The notes beneath the pieces are model-generated. The model made no database searches, was not told the DNA's origin, and saw only the letters and a list, made by a program, of their open reading frames with translations. Positions 23,045 through 36,900 of a DNA stretch of 64,000 nucleotides are shown in pieces; positions within the stretch are counted from its first letter, which is position 1, and each line of letters opens with the position of its first letter. Both the position numbers and the translations under genes were made by a program. The stretch covers positions 1,364,001 to 1,428,000 of the forward strand of contig OU612069.1 of the NCBI GenBank assembly GCA_914767715.1. Direction: 5' to 3'. The stretch comes from Membranipora membranacea (Eukaryota; Bryozoa; Gymnolaemata; Cheilostomatida; Membraniporidae).

Positions 23045-23592
23045 AGTTCAAGTTTAAAGTTTGTTTATTGCCCAAATTCTCATATCCATCCTGTGATGGG
23101 TTGACAGTATAGAATGTACGGCACATAAATGGAAAAATAAAAATAAAAAGAGTCTGAGCTGCTTTAGTTGAAAAATCGCAAATAAAATTCAAAAAAGGTA
23201 TCATGTCTTTTGGTTGTTCTACACTTGGATAGCCTATATATTATATCTATTTTTGCTCTACGAGCGGATTTCCTGTTTGTATTTATTTTAATACAAGAGT
23301 TAAAGGGGCGATTATCGTCAGCTTTTTTATTGAAATGTTCATTGTAAGTGGTGTGCAGGAATGTTGTGATGGGTGGCAGTGCTAGATGGTCCAGTCTCTG
23401 CTCGTAGTTGTCAGAGAATGGCAGCACTATCCGAGTAGCAGAGCGCTGGGTCCTCTCTAGTCGTGTTTTATCGGTGTCTGATAGTACATTATACCATGCA
23501 AGGCAGGCGTAGGAGATTATTGACTTTTTGTTAGCTATAAAGAAGGCCATTCGTATCCATGCCCATGCGTTTCAGCAGTCTCATCAAGTATA
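23045..23592 (-). mobile_element. second 5'-truncated LINE copy, opposite orientation
   Basis: The minus strand encodes SIISYACLAWYNVLSDTDKT, RTQRSATRIVLPFSDNYEQR and a C-terminal FFEFYLRFFN, closely matching the copy at 21.5 kb. Its 3' end (GGGCAATAAACAAACTT) also matches. The copy is shorter at the 5' end and has small internal deletions. The two copies point towards each other. Confidence 0.85.
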
Positions 23593-26500
23593 ATTGTTGG
23601 GAGCTTCAAGCTTCCAGTCTTGACTTCTTGGTGATTCTACAGAACATAACCATAAATACAGGAGGTCTACTGTGTGCCTGCATGCAGTATAAAGATCCCC
23701 CTCTGCCTCTTTGGAAAAAGAGTAGCCCACACAAGCCACCCGAGCTTAAGGGGGCCCGTTAAATAGGGCGATCAAATAAGACCCAGTGCATAGAGAAAAA
23801 TAACGTCATACTTATCCCCATATTGACATGTGATACCCAGATACATATCTGGATCCAGACCCAAATCCGGATCCAGATTCAGATGGTTGTGTAAAGCTTG
23901 TAACATATCAGAATCAGACCTAGCTAGGGGGGAGGATAATTGTCACCATTAGTCAGCTAAAATATAGAACGGTATCAAATTTATCTTTGAGCTTATGCTT
24001 ATCAAATCACGATGTTGCCTACATTGAAACAAAGTAATTTTATAATTGATTTGACTTTGGTTTGCTTGGCATGTACATTAAAGAACCTTCAGAGTTGTGT
24101 TTGTGTGGATGTCTGCACCAATAAATTTACCTGAGCCAAGGACCAGAGCAACATTTAGTCTGGCAACTAGTTCTGCAGTAGTTTTGCAATATTTTGACAC
24201 TGAAACATTCATAGCACTTAAGGGTAAAAATTATGTGTAGTGTGAGAAATTTCTTTCTCTTTGATTTCCTACATTTCCACTTGTAAGGTTTCAAAGCGTA
24301 CCAGAGCAATATTTATATAACGGCTATCTATTTTAGAGAACTGTAAAGACTAATGAATTAAGTTATCTTCAACTTTGACAATGACATAATATCATTATTT
24401 TAATTTCAACTTATGTGAAAAAAATTAGTAGTTACAAAAATTTGGAAGTGGTAGCTTACTGGGCTGATACAAAATATTGCATAACTACTGCAGAACCAGC
24501 TGCCAGACTATATATTGCATTGGTCCTTCTGTATTCGTGATCATGATGGAAGATTCATACTAAAGGACAGGCCACACCTGGTTGATTTGACACGTTTCGT
24601 ATAAATTATTCATGATTAATTTCGTACGAATTGGGATTTCCACTATTTCGTGAAGCGTTGGATCTTCACGATGCACGAATCCGAATCGTGTAAATTTTCA
24701 CGAAATGTTATCTGATTGGCTGTCAGATTTGTTTGATTTCCTGTCTCGTTTTGATTGATAAGTCAAGGCCATATCTATGTAAACAACTTTGGTTAAAAAG
24801 ATGGAATGGTTGATCAATATGTGGAGCTACTCATTGATTTTGACCTGGGGCAAGAGGGAGAAGGGATACAATGACTAATGGGGTATCAAATTGAATAAAT
24901 ATGATTAGATAGTTGAGCCTAAGCATATCCAGAAGCTGAATCACTGGACCGGTTGTTATAATGAACAAGAAGAAACAGCTTCTCCTTGGTTTAATTTTTT
25001 ATTTATCACTGTAGGCCTATGGTTTAGATTGGCTGAGGAGGATTACACCCATAAATAATGAGTACGAATTTGGGAAATGACAATCATGTGTGGCAGCATT
25101 CTGCGCATGCTCAGCTCTGGGCATGAGCTTATCTCTGCAAAGTTGAGTCTTGGAATTCCGAAGCCATCTGATTGGCTACCTGCTCTGGTGACATTCTCCC
25201 CATAGCGTGCGTATTTGTTATTAATAGTTATCCTCTCTTGTCATTATTAGCTGATTTTGATTGACAGTTTATGCAGGGGATATCCCATTTTCCCTTTCCA
25301 AAGTTGCAATCAGAACCCAAACTAAACTCATTGTTCTTGCACATGCGCAAATTCAAGTCACGCATGATGCATACTTAGCCTTACGACACCTGCTTTGTGG
25401 TAATGATAGCCTAGTTTATCAGTGATCTACATGCCCAGTCAGATCATGAGAGTCAGTATGGTGTGGCAGGCTAATATTCGTACGAAATTTAATTTGCAAG
25501 AATTAGTGGAAATTTGCACGATCATGTGGCCTCTGCTTAACAGTTTCCTGGTATTGATATATTGATAGATAAATATTCTATAAGAAGTATATCTCTCCAG
25601 TTATTGTAGAGTTATTATGAGTAATTTCCACATTCATTTTATCATGATCACTCAAAAAATCCATTGTGTAGTGATTGGCATTGTTAAATTTTCAAACTCC
25701 CAAATAATATGCTTATGGTCGAACTCATAAACTATTCATGTTTTTATTGTATGGTTAAGGTAATGTCAATGCCCCAGAAAGAATAATTAGATATGTTCAT
25801 CTTTACAGATCAGAGAGACTGCACAAAAAGAATAGAATTCTGAAATTTTATAACTTGGTAGTTACAAGGTAGACAATATTTGGGTCCAAAACCTGGGATT
25901 TCCAGTGTCTGGTTTTTCCCTTCCTGCACAGTGGTTCTTGCTATGAGTTTGGTAAGACGATGAGTAGACGCAAAGATCTGACACACAGCAACGAAATAAC
26001 ATTCTCACTTCTCAATGCTCAGCAGTGTTATAACAAATAGATTTATATCGTTTTGTTGAATAGTACTGCCATAGTTATGTGATGCATTGAAAAAATAAAG
26101 GTTCTTCTCGGTGAAAATACTGGATAGTATTAGAAAAACAAAGTATGCAGAAGGGGTTATTCTTTTGACTTTAACAGTACCTTCTACTCCATACCACTCC
26201 ATCATGCTAGGGCAAGAGATGCCAATGTTTTTTACCCAGAGGAACTTTGAATTTTTCAACGCTGTAAATATTGACTTGCTCAACAGCGTAAACTCGCACC
26301 GTAAACACAAACCGTAAACACACCTATTTTGCCGAAAACCGAGACTGACAATATGCAAACTGAGGGCGAGTAGCCATGGAATGATATGCACAGAGGGGTG
26401 GTTTCATGCTGCTGGGGCCGGTCATGAGGAGGTTATACCACAGAAGGGCTTGAAACAGCCCTTGACTCATGGTTTCTAGCTGAAGACCTGTGTGTTGTGC

Positions 26501-27690
26501 AGTCGACCGCGCATTACTGTATGTTGTATCAATTATACAAAGTGCTGTCATTGATGCTTTACCACTTAGAGTCTATCGTTGGCATAATCAAATTGAAGAA
26601 CAATGAAACACAAAACACATCAATACAAATTGAATCAATTAAAAGGCAAACCAGTGACAGGATATAACAAAAACCTTAATGCTGACTTTCAATCATCCTT
26701 GAGTGGTGTAAAGAAAACCAATGACCTATGAAAATTTAATTCATAGCCCTAACACAGTGGAATGTGTCCTATGATTATTGATTCGATTATCCCAAATATC
26801 AAAGACTATAAGACTTGCAGAATCTTTTTTGGTATGTGGTGATGCTTTGTAAACTTTTTTTGCCAGTTAATAAGTCTCTCAATAATTTTGACTTCATGTG
26901 TCATAAAAGTTATTGTATACTAACAAATCAATTAACACCATTTAGCAAGTTTTCTATTTTTGTAGAAATGAAATAAATATGATTATCCATAGAGCAAAGT
27001 TGAGAGGCTATAATAATGCATGAATATTCTAGAAAACTAAACAAGTCAGTTATTCAGATAGATAAAATGTCATCTCTCAAAAGTCTTAAACAAGCAGCGC
27101 AATTAGTAAGTAAAGTAAGAAGTAAAGTGTTATTACTCGATGTAATGTAGCAGTCATCTCAGTATTTGAAAAATGATAGAATTAGCAATAGGCCGAAAAA
27201 ATGATGAGGCAACAAACCATAATATCCTACATGAACAACCAAAATTGAATTATCAACAGTAACAAGTGTGAGTTTGTAAATTTTATCTAAGACATAAGCC
27301 CCAAGACACACTTATTCTAATACAACCACAGATGCAACTACAGAGACAACCATGTAGGTATATGATACGTGAAGTAGACCTCAGCGTAAGGTTTTAAGTT
27401 ATCGATATTTTGTTCTTAACTGCCAAATTATGTACGATATCATATCATTATTCAAAAACTAGGTAACTATTGGTTTGATCAAATTTATGTATAAGAATAA
27501 TATGGTGCGATCTGTGTTAAAAAGCAGTCAAAAACTGAAAATCAAAATCATATGCTGACACAATGTCATTCACTCCCCCACTATTCAGGATACCGCTTTA
27601 TCAATGATGCACTACATAACACCAAAAGAAGCGGTTGTCCGAAATGAGTGATACTAGATGAAAAGGAAGATATTTTGTGAAAAAAATATG
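23593..27690. other. intergenic, no gene seen
   Basis: No exon chain found. It holds a possible transposon at 24569-25532 (AGGCCACA and TGTGGCCT ends) and a 45-bp dispersed repeat at 24480-24524 shared with 42199-42242. Confidence 0.4.
24480..24524 (+). repeat. short dispersed repeat, copy 1
   Basis: About 45 bp nearly identical to 42199-42242, ending in the shared block GCCAGACTATATATTGCATT. Nature unknown. Confidence 0.6.
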
Positions 27691-27695
27691 AAGTC

Positions 27696-27938
27696 TCAAT
27701 CAAATGAGATTGTGGTCGGCAAACATATAAGGCCTAATAGTAGGAATAAAAGTGCAAATAAACTGAAAGCTTTGTTTGATCCCATGGCGTCCCATATCAT
27801 CCAACCGTCAAAACCATTCATATCGGTTTGAAGTTCAGAATCTGCACACTGTTTGACCTGTTTGCTTTCATGACCTGTACTGTCCTCAATATCTTCAACA
27901 CCAGATATCTCTGATTCCCTGATATCGTTTTCGATTGA
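27696..27938 (-). CDS. tail-anchored-protein gene, terminal exon with membrane helix
   Basis: 80 codons plus TGA, acceptor ATTACTTTAG, phase 0. An acidic start (SIENDIRESEISGVEDIEDS) is followed by a hydrophobic run AFSLFALLFLLLGLICLP and the short tail TTISFD. Confidence 0.7.
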   Translation of the reverse strand, partial: SIENDIRESEISGVEDIEDSTGHESKQVKQCADSELQTDMNGFDGWMIWDAMGSNKAFSLFALLFLLLGLICLPTTISFD

Positions 27939-30900
27939 CTAAAGTAATATCAACAAAATGTGTCAGTGCCTTAGAGATGACCAGATCAAATACATATTAT
28001 GTGTTCCTACGATGGAGCTTATTAAAAAAATAAGGTATGTATGTAATCACTCCTGAGTGCCAATTTTTTTTTAAATAACAAGGTGTGTCTCAGTCAGATG
28101 GCTGCGAAATGAAAGTTTCTAAAAGGGCACAGCCACCTTATCCAGTGCCAAATAAGTTGATCACATTCCCCAGCAGGTCAGAGCTTACATGGGTCATCAA
28201 GTCAAGAGTCCAGAAATAAGAAGACTGTTGCTGATTTTGAACCCAGGATTTGAAGAGCAGGAACCTTTACCAACTGAGCTACCTTCTGTTACTTCTTCAA
28301 CAATCGATGTCTCAAAACAGTGTACTGGCACAGCAGTTGTGTGACTAGGTACACATATAAACTGATGGATTATATTAATTGTAAGATGAAAAATGCTTTT
28401 TTATGAACTCTTTGAGAATAATTTTGGGAGAAGGATTCTAACATATTCAATGAGGAGTAAAATTAACACTCTGTTAATGCAAGCTCAGGTTCAATTCTCA
28501 CAACTATGCAGATAAATCCCTATTAGTCCTATTATTTCAATCATATACCGTGCTTCTATGCTACAAATGACACCAAAACCAACATACAGTAACAGTGCTA
28601 CTACAATTGCGTAGCACATTTTTCGTGAATAAAGCCCCACTTGCTTTGCGGTTTCTTTCATCATCTCATTGAGTGTAAGTAACGTAAGAAAATGCAACCC
28701 TCGGACACAGGGACAATCTAGTGAGCTTGTGGAAAAACATCAGTGTAGAAAAGTATAATTGAGGCAGCTGGAGTTGAAAGGAAATGTTGGGAATCATCAA
28801 TAGGTATGATAGTTTCAAATAGTACACCAACTTTTTCTTGTGTAGTGCCTTGCCTTTCTCCCTTGTGGCTGCTGGAATCATCTGTTTTTCCTTTGGTACC
28901 TGGAGTGACCTCAACTTTCTCTTGTTTTGAACCATAAAGCTCTTAAAGAAAGAAAGTAATCATCATGCGAAGTGGAACTATTTAAGATTGATTTCATGAG
29001 GCGTACTAATCTGCGTCATTGATTGAAATCTGGATGATACAATGTTCTAGTGAGCATCCATTTATCAGCACTCTACTGGGTAGAGGGGGGGGGGGCGGGT
29101 TCAATTAGGATGCTGTTAAATTTCTACTAAATTTTACTCAGCAGACATTAAGCTGAGCTATAGGCAGATATTATTGTTAGGAGTCAGAAGTGATGTGTGA
29201 TCAATACAAAAATCTTGCTATATAAAAGACAATATTTGTTGAGACAATCAATGCATGCAGGCAGTAGGATCAACGTACAAAGTCAGAGATCTTACCCTTT
29301 GTAATGGATTTATCCTCCAAATCAGCAACATTTACTTCTGATTCGCTTGATAGGCTTTCTTGCACAGCCTGATCAAAAGAAATTTTAGTGACAAATTAAT
29401 GAGCAGTTGAACTTCGATTGCCGCCCTCTTTGGCAGTTATTATCTTATTATCTGTCAATAAGCAGATTGATTGTTGGGTGAATCAATCATTATCCAAATC
29501 TTCTTTCCTGATCTCAGACAACATATTCCGAGGTGTGGCCAGCATGACAAAATCACTTTCTGTTGATAGATCGTCATGCCAAGCAATATTATAGTTGGGG
29601 ACATTCTAAGGTTTACCATAAAATTTGCACTGATTCCTAAAGTCAAATTTACAATGAACGTTTTAAGCATCCGTATAGAAGGGAGCAAAGGAAGATGAAT
29701 AATTGTATGAGTCATAGTGGAACGCATTTGCACATTTTGTTCTCAATGATAAATTAATATGACATATACCTCTGTATGTGACTGTCCATTTGTAGTTATC
29801 ATGTTTTTCTGATCTTTCTTAATATTTTCTCCACCTGCTTGAAAATTAAAAGTCCTTGAATATCTGACCATATAAGTGGTTCCTTTAGAAAAAGGCTTCC
29901 AGATTTATTCTCATCAGCGATGTTATATATGAGAAGTTTCAATAAAAATGAATACAAACAAGATAAGAAAGCTATGGAAGAATGTTCTCAAAGTCAGCAA
30001 TTCGCATAAACTACCATAATGAATTTAATTAAATGTTTTATTTACATCGGATAAACCATATTGCTTTGTTTCTTACATACCATTATCTTTGGAAGTACTC
30101 TTGTTAACATCTGTTCCTGTACCCTGAAACATGAAGCGTTTTTCTAAGATTGTAATGGAACACGTGCAAACACCACCGTCAGTATCGGGGCTCCCTGCGT
30201 ATTTGACTGAAGATTGAAGATTGAGTGTTTTAAAGTTGAAGAAAACATTTGGTCAGTTTAAATGAAAAATCAATAAAAGATTCTAGACTGGTATTTGGAG
30301 TTACCAACCCAAGTTAGGTGTTTTGGATAAACAACTCAAAACGATAACAAACTTAAACTCATCAGCCAATCAAAACTCAAGCACATGGGTCATTCTAAGC
30401 AGAAATGAGTAGATAACACCAGAGTCCAGTTGTTTCGAAAAAATTATGCTGAAGATGAGGGTTTTAAAATTGAAGCTTGCTCTGTTTTCTCTGAAGAAAT
30501 TGAAGACAGCTTCGTGTGCAGGGAGCCCCAGTATCAGTATTAATGATCTGATGAAGCACAAAAAAAAAAGAATTGTACTCTCCTTCAAAAAGGTTGTAAA
30601 ACTAAATTCTGTTCCTCTTGTATACTATCTATGATTCTGAATGTGAGAGAATATATATTCATATTCTATTTTTTATACATATGTCATATATATATACATA
30701 TATACATATATACATATCTGGGTCAATAATAGTTTATACTATTATATGGAGCATTTCTGCCAGTGTGAAGGTCAATCATATGTTATCAAACCCCTTTTTA
30801 CTGCTGTATGTAAAGTGTAGGTGCTACAGTTTTAGAGCAAACGAATACATACAAATACAAAGACAGCGCTGTTAAGGCTCAGGTATATGTCTGTAGATCA

Positions 30901-33900
30901 GTTAAAAATAATGAGAAGGTTGTAGATATTGATTGGTATTATAAAAGTGAGGTTTAAGAACAAACATGATTAAATATTGGTCCCCAGGCAGCCCCTGCCT
31001 ATCATGTCACTTCCATTTGCACCTTTGGATGGATAAGGTTTGTCAGTTCTGTTCAGTTTCTGGAACAATTTTTCGCGCTGATCGCAATGGTACCAATGAA
31101 CCTTACACTAAGTTGCGCAATGGGCCGCTAATTGCCAAAAACGCAGCTGGTAAAAAGGAAGTGATCAAAAAATGGTGATATGTTTTCAAAACATCCAGAA
31201 TCTGAAAGGGCATGTCATAATTAGTGGACCTATAATTTTACATGTGTCTGCTATCATAAAAAGCTTAGATGCGGCCAACAACGGTTGCAATACCCATTTT
31301 ATCACCTGTGTATAACCATCATTAATGCTAAACCTATTTTTCAATTATGCTGCCGCCCAAAAACAAGGCTTCGAATGTTCGTATTGATTTGATTTTTTAT
31401 GGTGACTGTGTATTGACCCTCCCATCGCATGACACCAGTTTTTAATGCTCTGAGTATTCTTAGGTTTCCTTTATAGTATCATAAAAATTGTCTTTATAAA
31501 GTAATATAGCGTGAAAAGTGAACTCCTTCAAGCATCATCAGAAAGGTGCGTAGTGCTGAAAAAAATTTTATTGGTCATTGATGGTGTCAATACAGAATCA
31601 CCATAAAAAAATCAGATCGATACGAATATTTGAAGTCAGTTTTTGAGGCGTCTGCAAAATTGAAAAAGTAGTGTCATTTCAATGATAGTTATATACAGGT
31701 GATATAAGGGGGTATTGCAACCGTTGTTGGCCACATCTCGGCTATTTATGATAGCAGACCCATTTTTAATTTGCAGATCCACTAATTATGACATGCTCTT
31801 TCAGATTTTGAACGTTTTAAAACCATATCAACATTTTTTCATCACTTTCCCTTTTGTTGGCAGTGTTTCTCACTTTATCACTTATTATAAGGTTGGTCAT
31901 TTACTAAATATTTGAAATATCATGCTGATATTATACCAAAAACTGACCGAGGTATGTATGAATCTGATTGCAGAGTTTGAGTAGCCCAACTCATAAGGTG
32001 AACACAGGACAGACCTTTGAAATCTAAAAAAACAGCAATTTTGGCCATTTTCGGCAGCATTTCTGGACCTTTGCTGCCTAATGTGCTTTTTTATAAGATA
32101 CATTATCACCATTGCGACCGCCTTAAAAAACTTCCCTGGAATCCACTCTTAGAAATTATCCATCCCATTTTGCAAATGAAGTTGCGTTTCTAGCCACATT
32201 TATTGGTAAGCTGCCACTAAACTATATTGAAAAATAATATTATTAATATCCATTTTATTATAAACTTAGCAAGCTTACAAGGATAGTTTTTGTTTACTGT
32301 TACAGGTTTGTGGTAAGATATATTGCTAAGTTTATTGCATAAATCAATTTCATAAAATTGTCCACAAACCTGAAGTTGAGTGTTGTGTTGATTATTTACT
32401 GAGTTGTCATTTGTCAAATCTTTGTTCCCATTGAAAGATGCAGTGTATTTTCCCGTAATATCCTCTTGTGACGAAATAAAGCAAAGAGAATCAACATGTA
32501 TCTTAAAAAAAGAACTGTAATAAACTAACTCGATAGATAAGAGTACTCACCAATATAAAAAGATTAATTTTATCTCAGTTTATTTAACTATTTTGTATCC
32601 CTGTAGTTGGCATCTTAAATTATACGCAAAAGTGTTATATATCTCTGTGCTCATTGCCCAACTCTCAAGCTCTCATTTTAAAACATAAAACTCAATGTTA
32701 TAGCTATCAATCTGCCTATCCAGCCTGGGTCTGACTCACATTCGCCTATCAACACATATCTCGATATGCTGTAGTCATCTATTATCATTGTCATTATTTA
32801 GTGTGATGTAAAAGATAAGATGCATTCGGTGTGAGAATAAAGAATAGTAAACAGTCTGCTTACCACTCTCAAAATCATTCTCTGGTGTTGTCAAACCTGT
32901 AAGAGTGCCTCCCTGTGCAGCCGTGTTAAAAAGACTAGAACTGACATTAACCTTGATAAAGTATAAAAATAAAGGAATTTGTGTGTCAATCATTAGTTGT
33001 GTCAATGTTAGTTATTATGATTTTTAAACATTTATCAATTACGTAACCTATCCCAAATAAACTGGGCTAGATCCATCACATTTAATTTTGACTCAGAAAA
33101 AATCTGATTACTGGAGAAACATTGATGAGTGAGTACACTTTCATATCCTAATTTTGCCAATAAAGCAGACAAATGAATATGGTACGGCCCAAGACAACTC
33201 CAACCAATGATAGTGTTCATGGGCTGAGCACCAAATGTTCCCATTCTGTACAACACCAAACCCTACAATCAGTTAGACATTCTTTGACCACACACCTCTG
33301 CATGGAAGTTGGGATCATTAGAAATTGAACGTTTTACTCCTACAGGTCTCTCTCCGGGTCCTAAAAAAGCATTAATGGTAGAAACAACTCAAGCCTTGCT
33401 GTAGCTGAACCTGATAATAAGTAATGTCAATTAATCTGTTATCATTTTACGAACTAATTTTCAGTTTTTGCTTTCATCAGTGACTCAAGTTTAATTTAGG
33501 CTGTGCTTGAAAGTTGTTTACTAGGCCCTGAAAGAACTTGGATTTTAATCCTCTTCTCAAGAACCATCTTGTGTTTAAGAGTCCATGTACACTGTTAATA
33601 TAATTTCTTACCACTTTCTCCGGAAAAACTGTTGCATCTTCCTTTTCCAGCATTCTAAATCAGTAAAATCATAAAAATAAAAATTATAGTTTAAAATTTA
33701 GTAATATCATATATATTGGAGCTAGGTAATAATAATGTTTGAGGAAGTAAAAGAATGAGTTGATGGACCTTATCACCATGCCTGCTCTTCACTTCTTTGA
33801 GCCATATGCTCACATCCCAATAAACTGATAAATCTGTTTTCATCTTTCAAGGTCAAAGTAGTGTAAGTAATGTATTGAAAATTGTCAAAGGATATACCTG

Positions 33901-36900
33901 CAGAATGATATTCCTCTACTACTCAAAGAATGAAATTCTGATAGAGAATATTTACAATGAACACAAGGAGGGTCATATCGGAAAATCTTATAGTACCCAG
34001 TATAATATATAATTGTCTATTACGCTAACATACAAGCCTTTGATGCAGCACATTGTGATAAGTTTCAATATGAGAGGTGTACCTCTACATATAACAGCAT
34101 TCAATCAAAAGGCACACCTTGGAAACTGTTGACAAGTTTTTCTTCACTGTTGAATTCTCATCTGGTTTAGCAGCTGTAAACAATTAATTGGAATGTTATT
34201 GTTTATTAGAGGGATCAGTCAGTCATGATCAAAGACTCCAGTGGTCAGCTAAACGCTATCAAAAATGGTAATAAACAAAGAAGTAGGGCAAATTATGTCA
34301 TAAAGCAGATGTACCAGGTCTAATATAAAAAAAAAATGTATACTCTTCCTAGGAAGTCCCATTGAATGGGAAATTATCATACCTTGATAATCATTTTACA
34401 AGAGCTTATTCTTTCTAAAGATAATGCAAAAGACAGACCTATTATCAAAACACTGATCTTCAATTATTTTTACTCTTTTCGAAATAAATGAGTTAAACAT
34501 GTATGAGCTATTTTCCGTGACATTGATTATTTTTTTAAATATATTCACATGATAAGTTATGAAAAGAAACTTTTACCGAACTGATCTTCACTTTTATTTC
34601 CCATTTATGTTTTGAAGTAACATACTTTGAGCTTCTCAATGATATTGGTCAACAAGAATTCATAAGAAGACTGCATACATGTTTTTATCTCACTCTAATT
34701 ATACCATCCATACCAATGCTGCTGCTGATGACCGATTATGATATCGCTTCACTTTTCTTTTGTTTCTGGTCGAAGACAACGTTTGAGTAATCTCATTGGA
34801 TAACAATAATTGAACACTCTGGGTGTTTGTGATGTCACTATCAAGCTCTTCCCAGATCACAGTCAAGCTGATCTGAAACCACAGTCAAATTGATCCAACC
34901 TCGCCATCAATATCGATTTACTCCAATATCCCATTGGATGGTTAATTTTATCTTGAAATTTCTCTTGGATATCATATTTTACATAATATACTGCTTGTGT
35001 TTTTTATTATTCTCTGTTGATATTTGGATTGATCTTTGACCTTACATTGATATAGTTTTCACTGCTCAGTATTTTGGTTATGCAGAGTTGATTATACTAT
35101 GTGTGTATATAAATGAAGAATTTATCTGTGACTGTAGATATTTTGATCCAAATACAGCTTGACTGAGGCTTACCTAGTCACTTAAAAAACCCTCAAAATT
35201 AATTATTGTAGTGGCATGAAAAGAGGAAAAGGTAACAGAAAGCTTACTTGCCACAGAAGCTTCAGTGGATCCAATTAAATTGTGCTGCTCCCTCACTCCT
35301 GCCATCGTGCTGGATGTCTCCGCATTAGTTGGATCCTACATAGAAAAGCGTATAGTAGCTTGAATAATCTTGGGTCCCGTTCATGTTTCTTTGTTATGAT
35401 AAATTGTATAGATCATTCCTTTCATTCAGCCAACTGAACGTTTATTTATAATTGCATTGTGTTTCCCGTGGTTCTATTCATTTTTCAATATGTCAATTAG
35501 GCGGTCAAAAAAAGGAAAACTTCAAAATCTAACTCCTTCAATTTGTGAAATGTTAGCAGGATTGTAAAAAATGATGAATATATAGTGTTCTTAGCATTAA
35601 CATGCCCATTTAATGTTTCATCTAGCAAACCAATCAACCGTTAATAATACCTTTTGTTCGAATTAGAACTGTTGAGATATGGAGAATCGGTTTTTCAGTA
35701 AAGATCTCCTAGCAGGGTTCCATACAAGACAAATCAGCAACACCATGTTGTGCGGGAGAGTCTTTTACATACATGTTCAAATTTTCATTGCATTTGATCA
35801 AATAGGGGCCCCTTGGCAGCTTCTCAAATACACCCATGTCTATCAGTCACCTCGAAAACATGCCTCAGTTGAGGAAGGCTTTTGATGATGCGTGTTGTTT
35901 GCTCATGATTATATCACAGAGTAAGGATATATCCTTACTCTGTGATTATATACACCATTCATACTGGGTTCCTTTTGGCTAATAACTAAGCATAAGTCAT
36001 GTGACCTTTGGGGTATAATGCCTGGTTAAAATCAGATATAATTTGATTATTTCATTATCCAGAATGTGTTGGTGAGTTTGAAATGAGAATACAGACATAA
36101 ATGTTGAGGATTAAATCCACTGATATATTAAAAATACAATAGTTTAGTGAAAAATTCAGTTTTTAATGTGATTTGATAAGCCATAATGTCACATGACTTA
36201 TGCTTAGTTATTAGCCAATAGGAGCTCAGTATTAATGGTATATATAATCAATAGGAAACAACACGCATCTTCAAAAGCCTTCATCAACTGAGGCATGTTT
36301 TTGAGGCGGCTGATAGACATGACTGTGTTTGAGAAGCTGCCAAATACAATGTTTGAACATGTATGTAAAAGACTCTCGCACACAACATGGTGTTGCTGAT
36401 TTGTCTTGTATGGAACCCTGCTAGGAGATCTTTAAACACCCGAGGAGTAAGTAAATAAGCGCGAGTTCAGCTAGTTTGTGTGGGACTTCATAATATTAGT
36501 TAGCACAAATTCCCACTAGCTATGGCGAGGGTGACGTAACTTTATAGTGTCTAGCCATTAATTATGCTATGTCATAGTCAGGCAGTTTCTTAACTTGTGT
36601 AAGATTTGCACGGTGAAAATGTTTAACGCGTTTCTCTTCTTACACAACTTTATAATATGTAACTGCCTGAGTATTATATGCCCTGGTCTTTGTGTAGTCT
36701 TTAAATGACGAATTTCAAGATGATTATGACAAAACTGTTTTTAGTGCCAATGATCAGAAAAAAATTGAAAACGGTATTGATTTAATTCACACACCTTGGA
36801 AATTTCTTGGGTATTGTTTTCTGTTGTCAAATCCAATTCTTGTCCTTTGTTGGTAGCTAAAAAATAAAATCAGAATATTGTTCGTAAGGTTATAAGAAAG

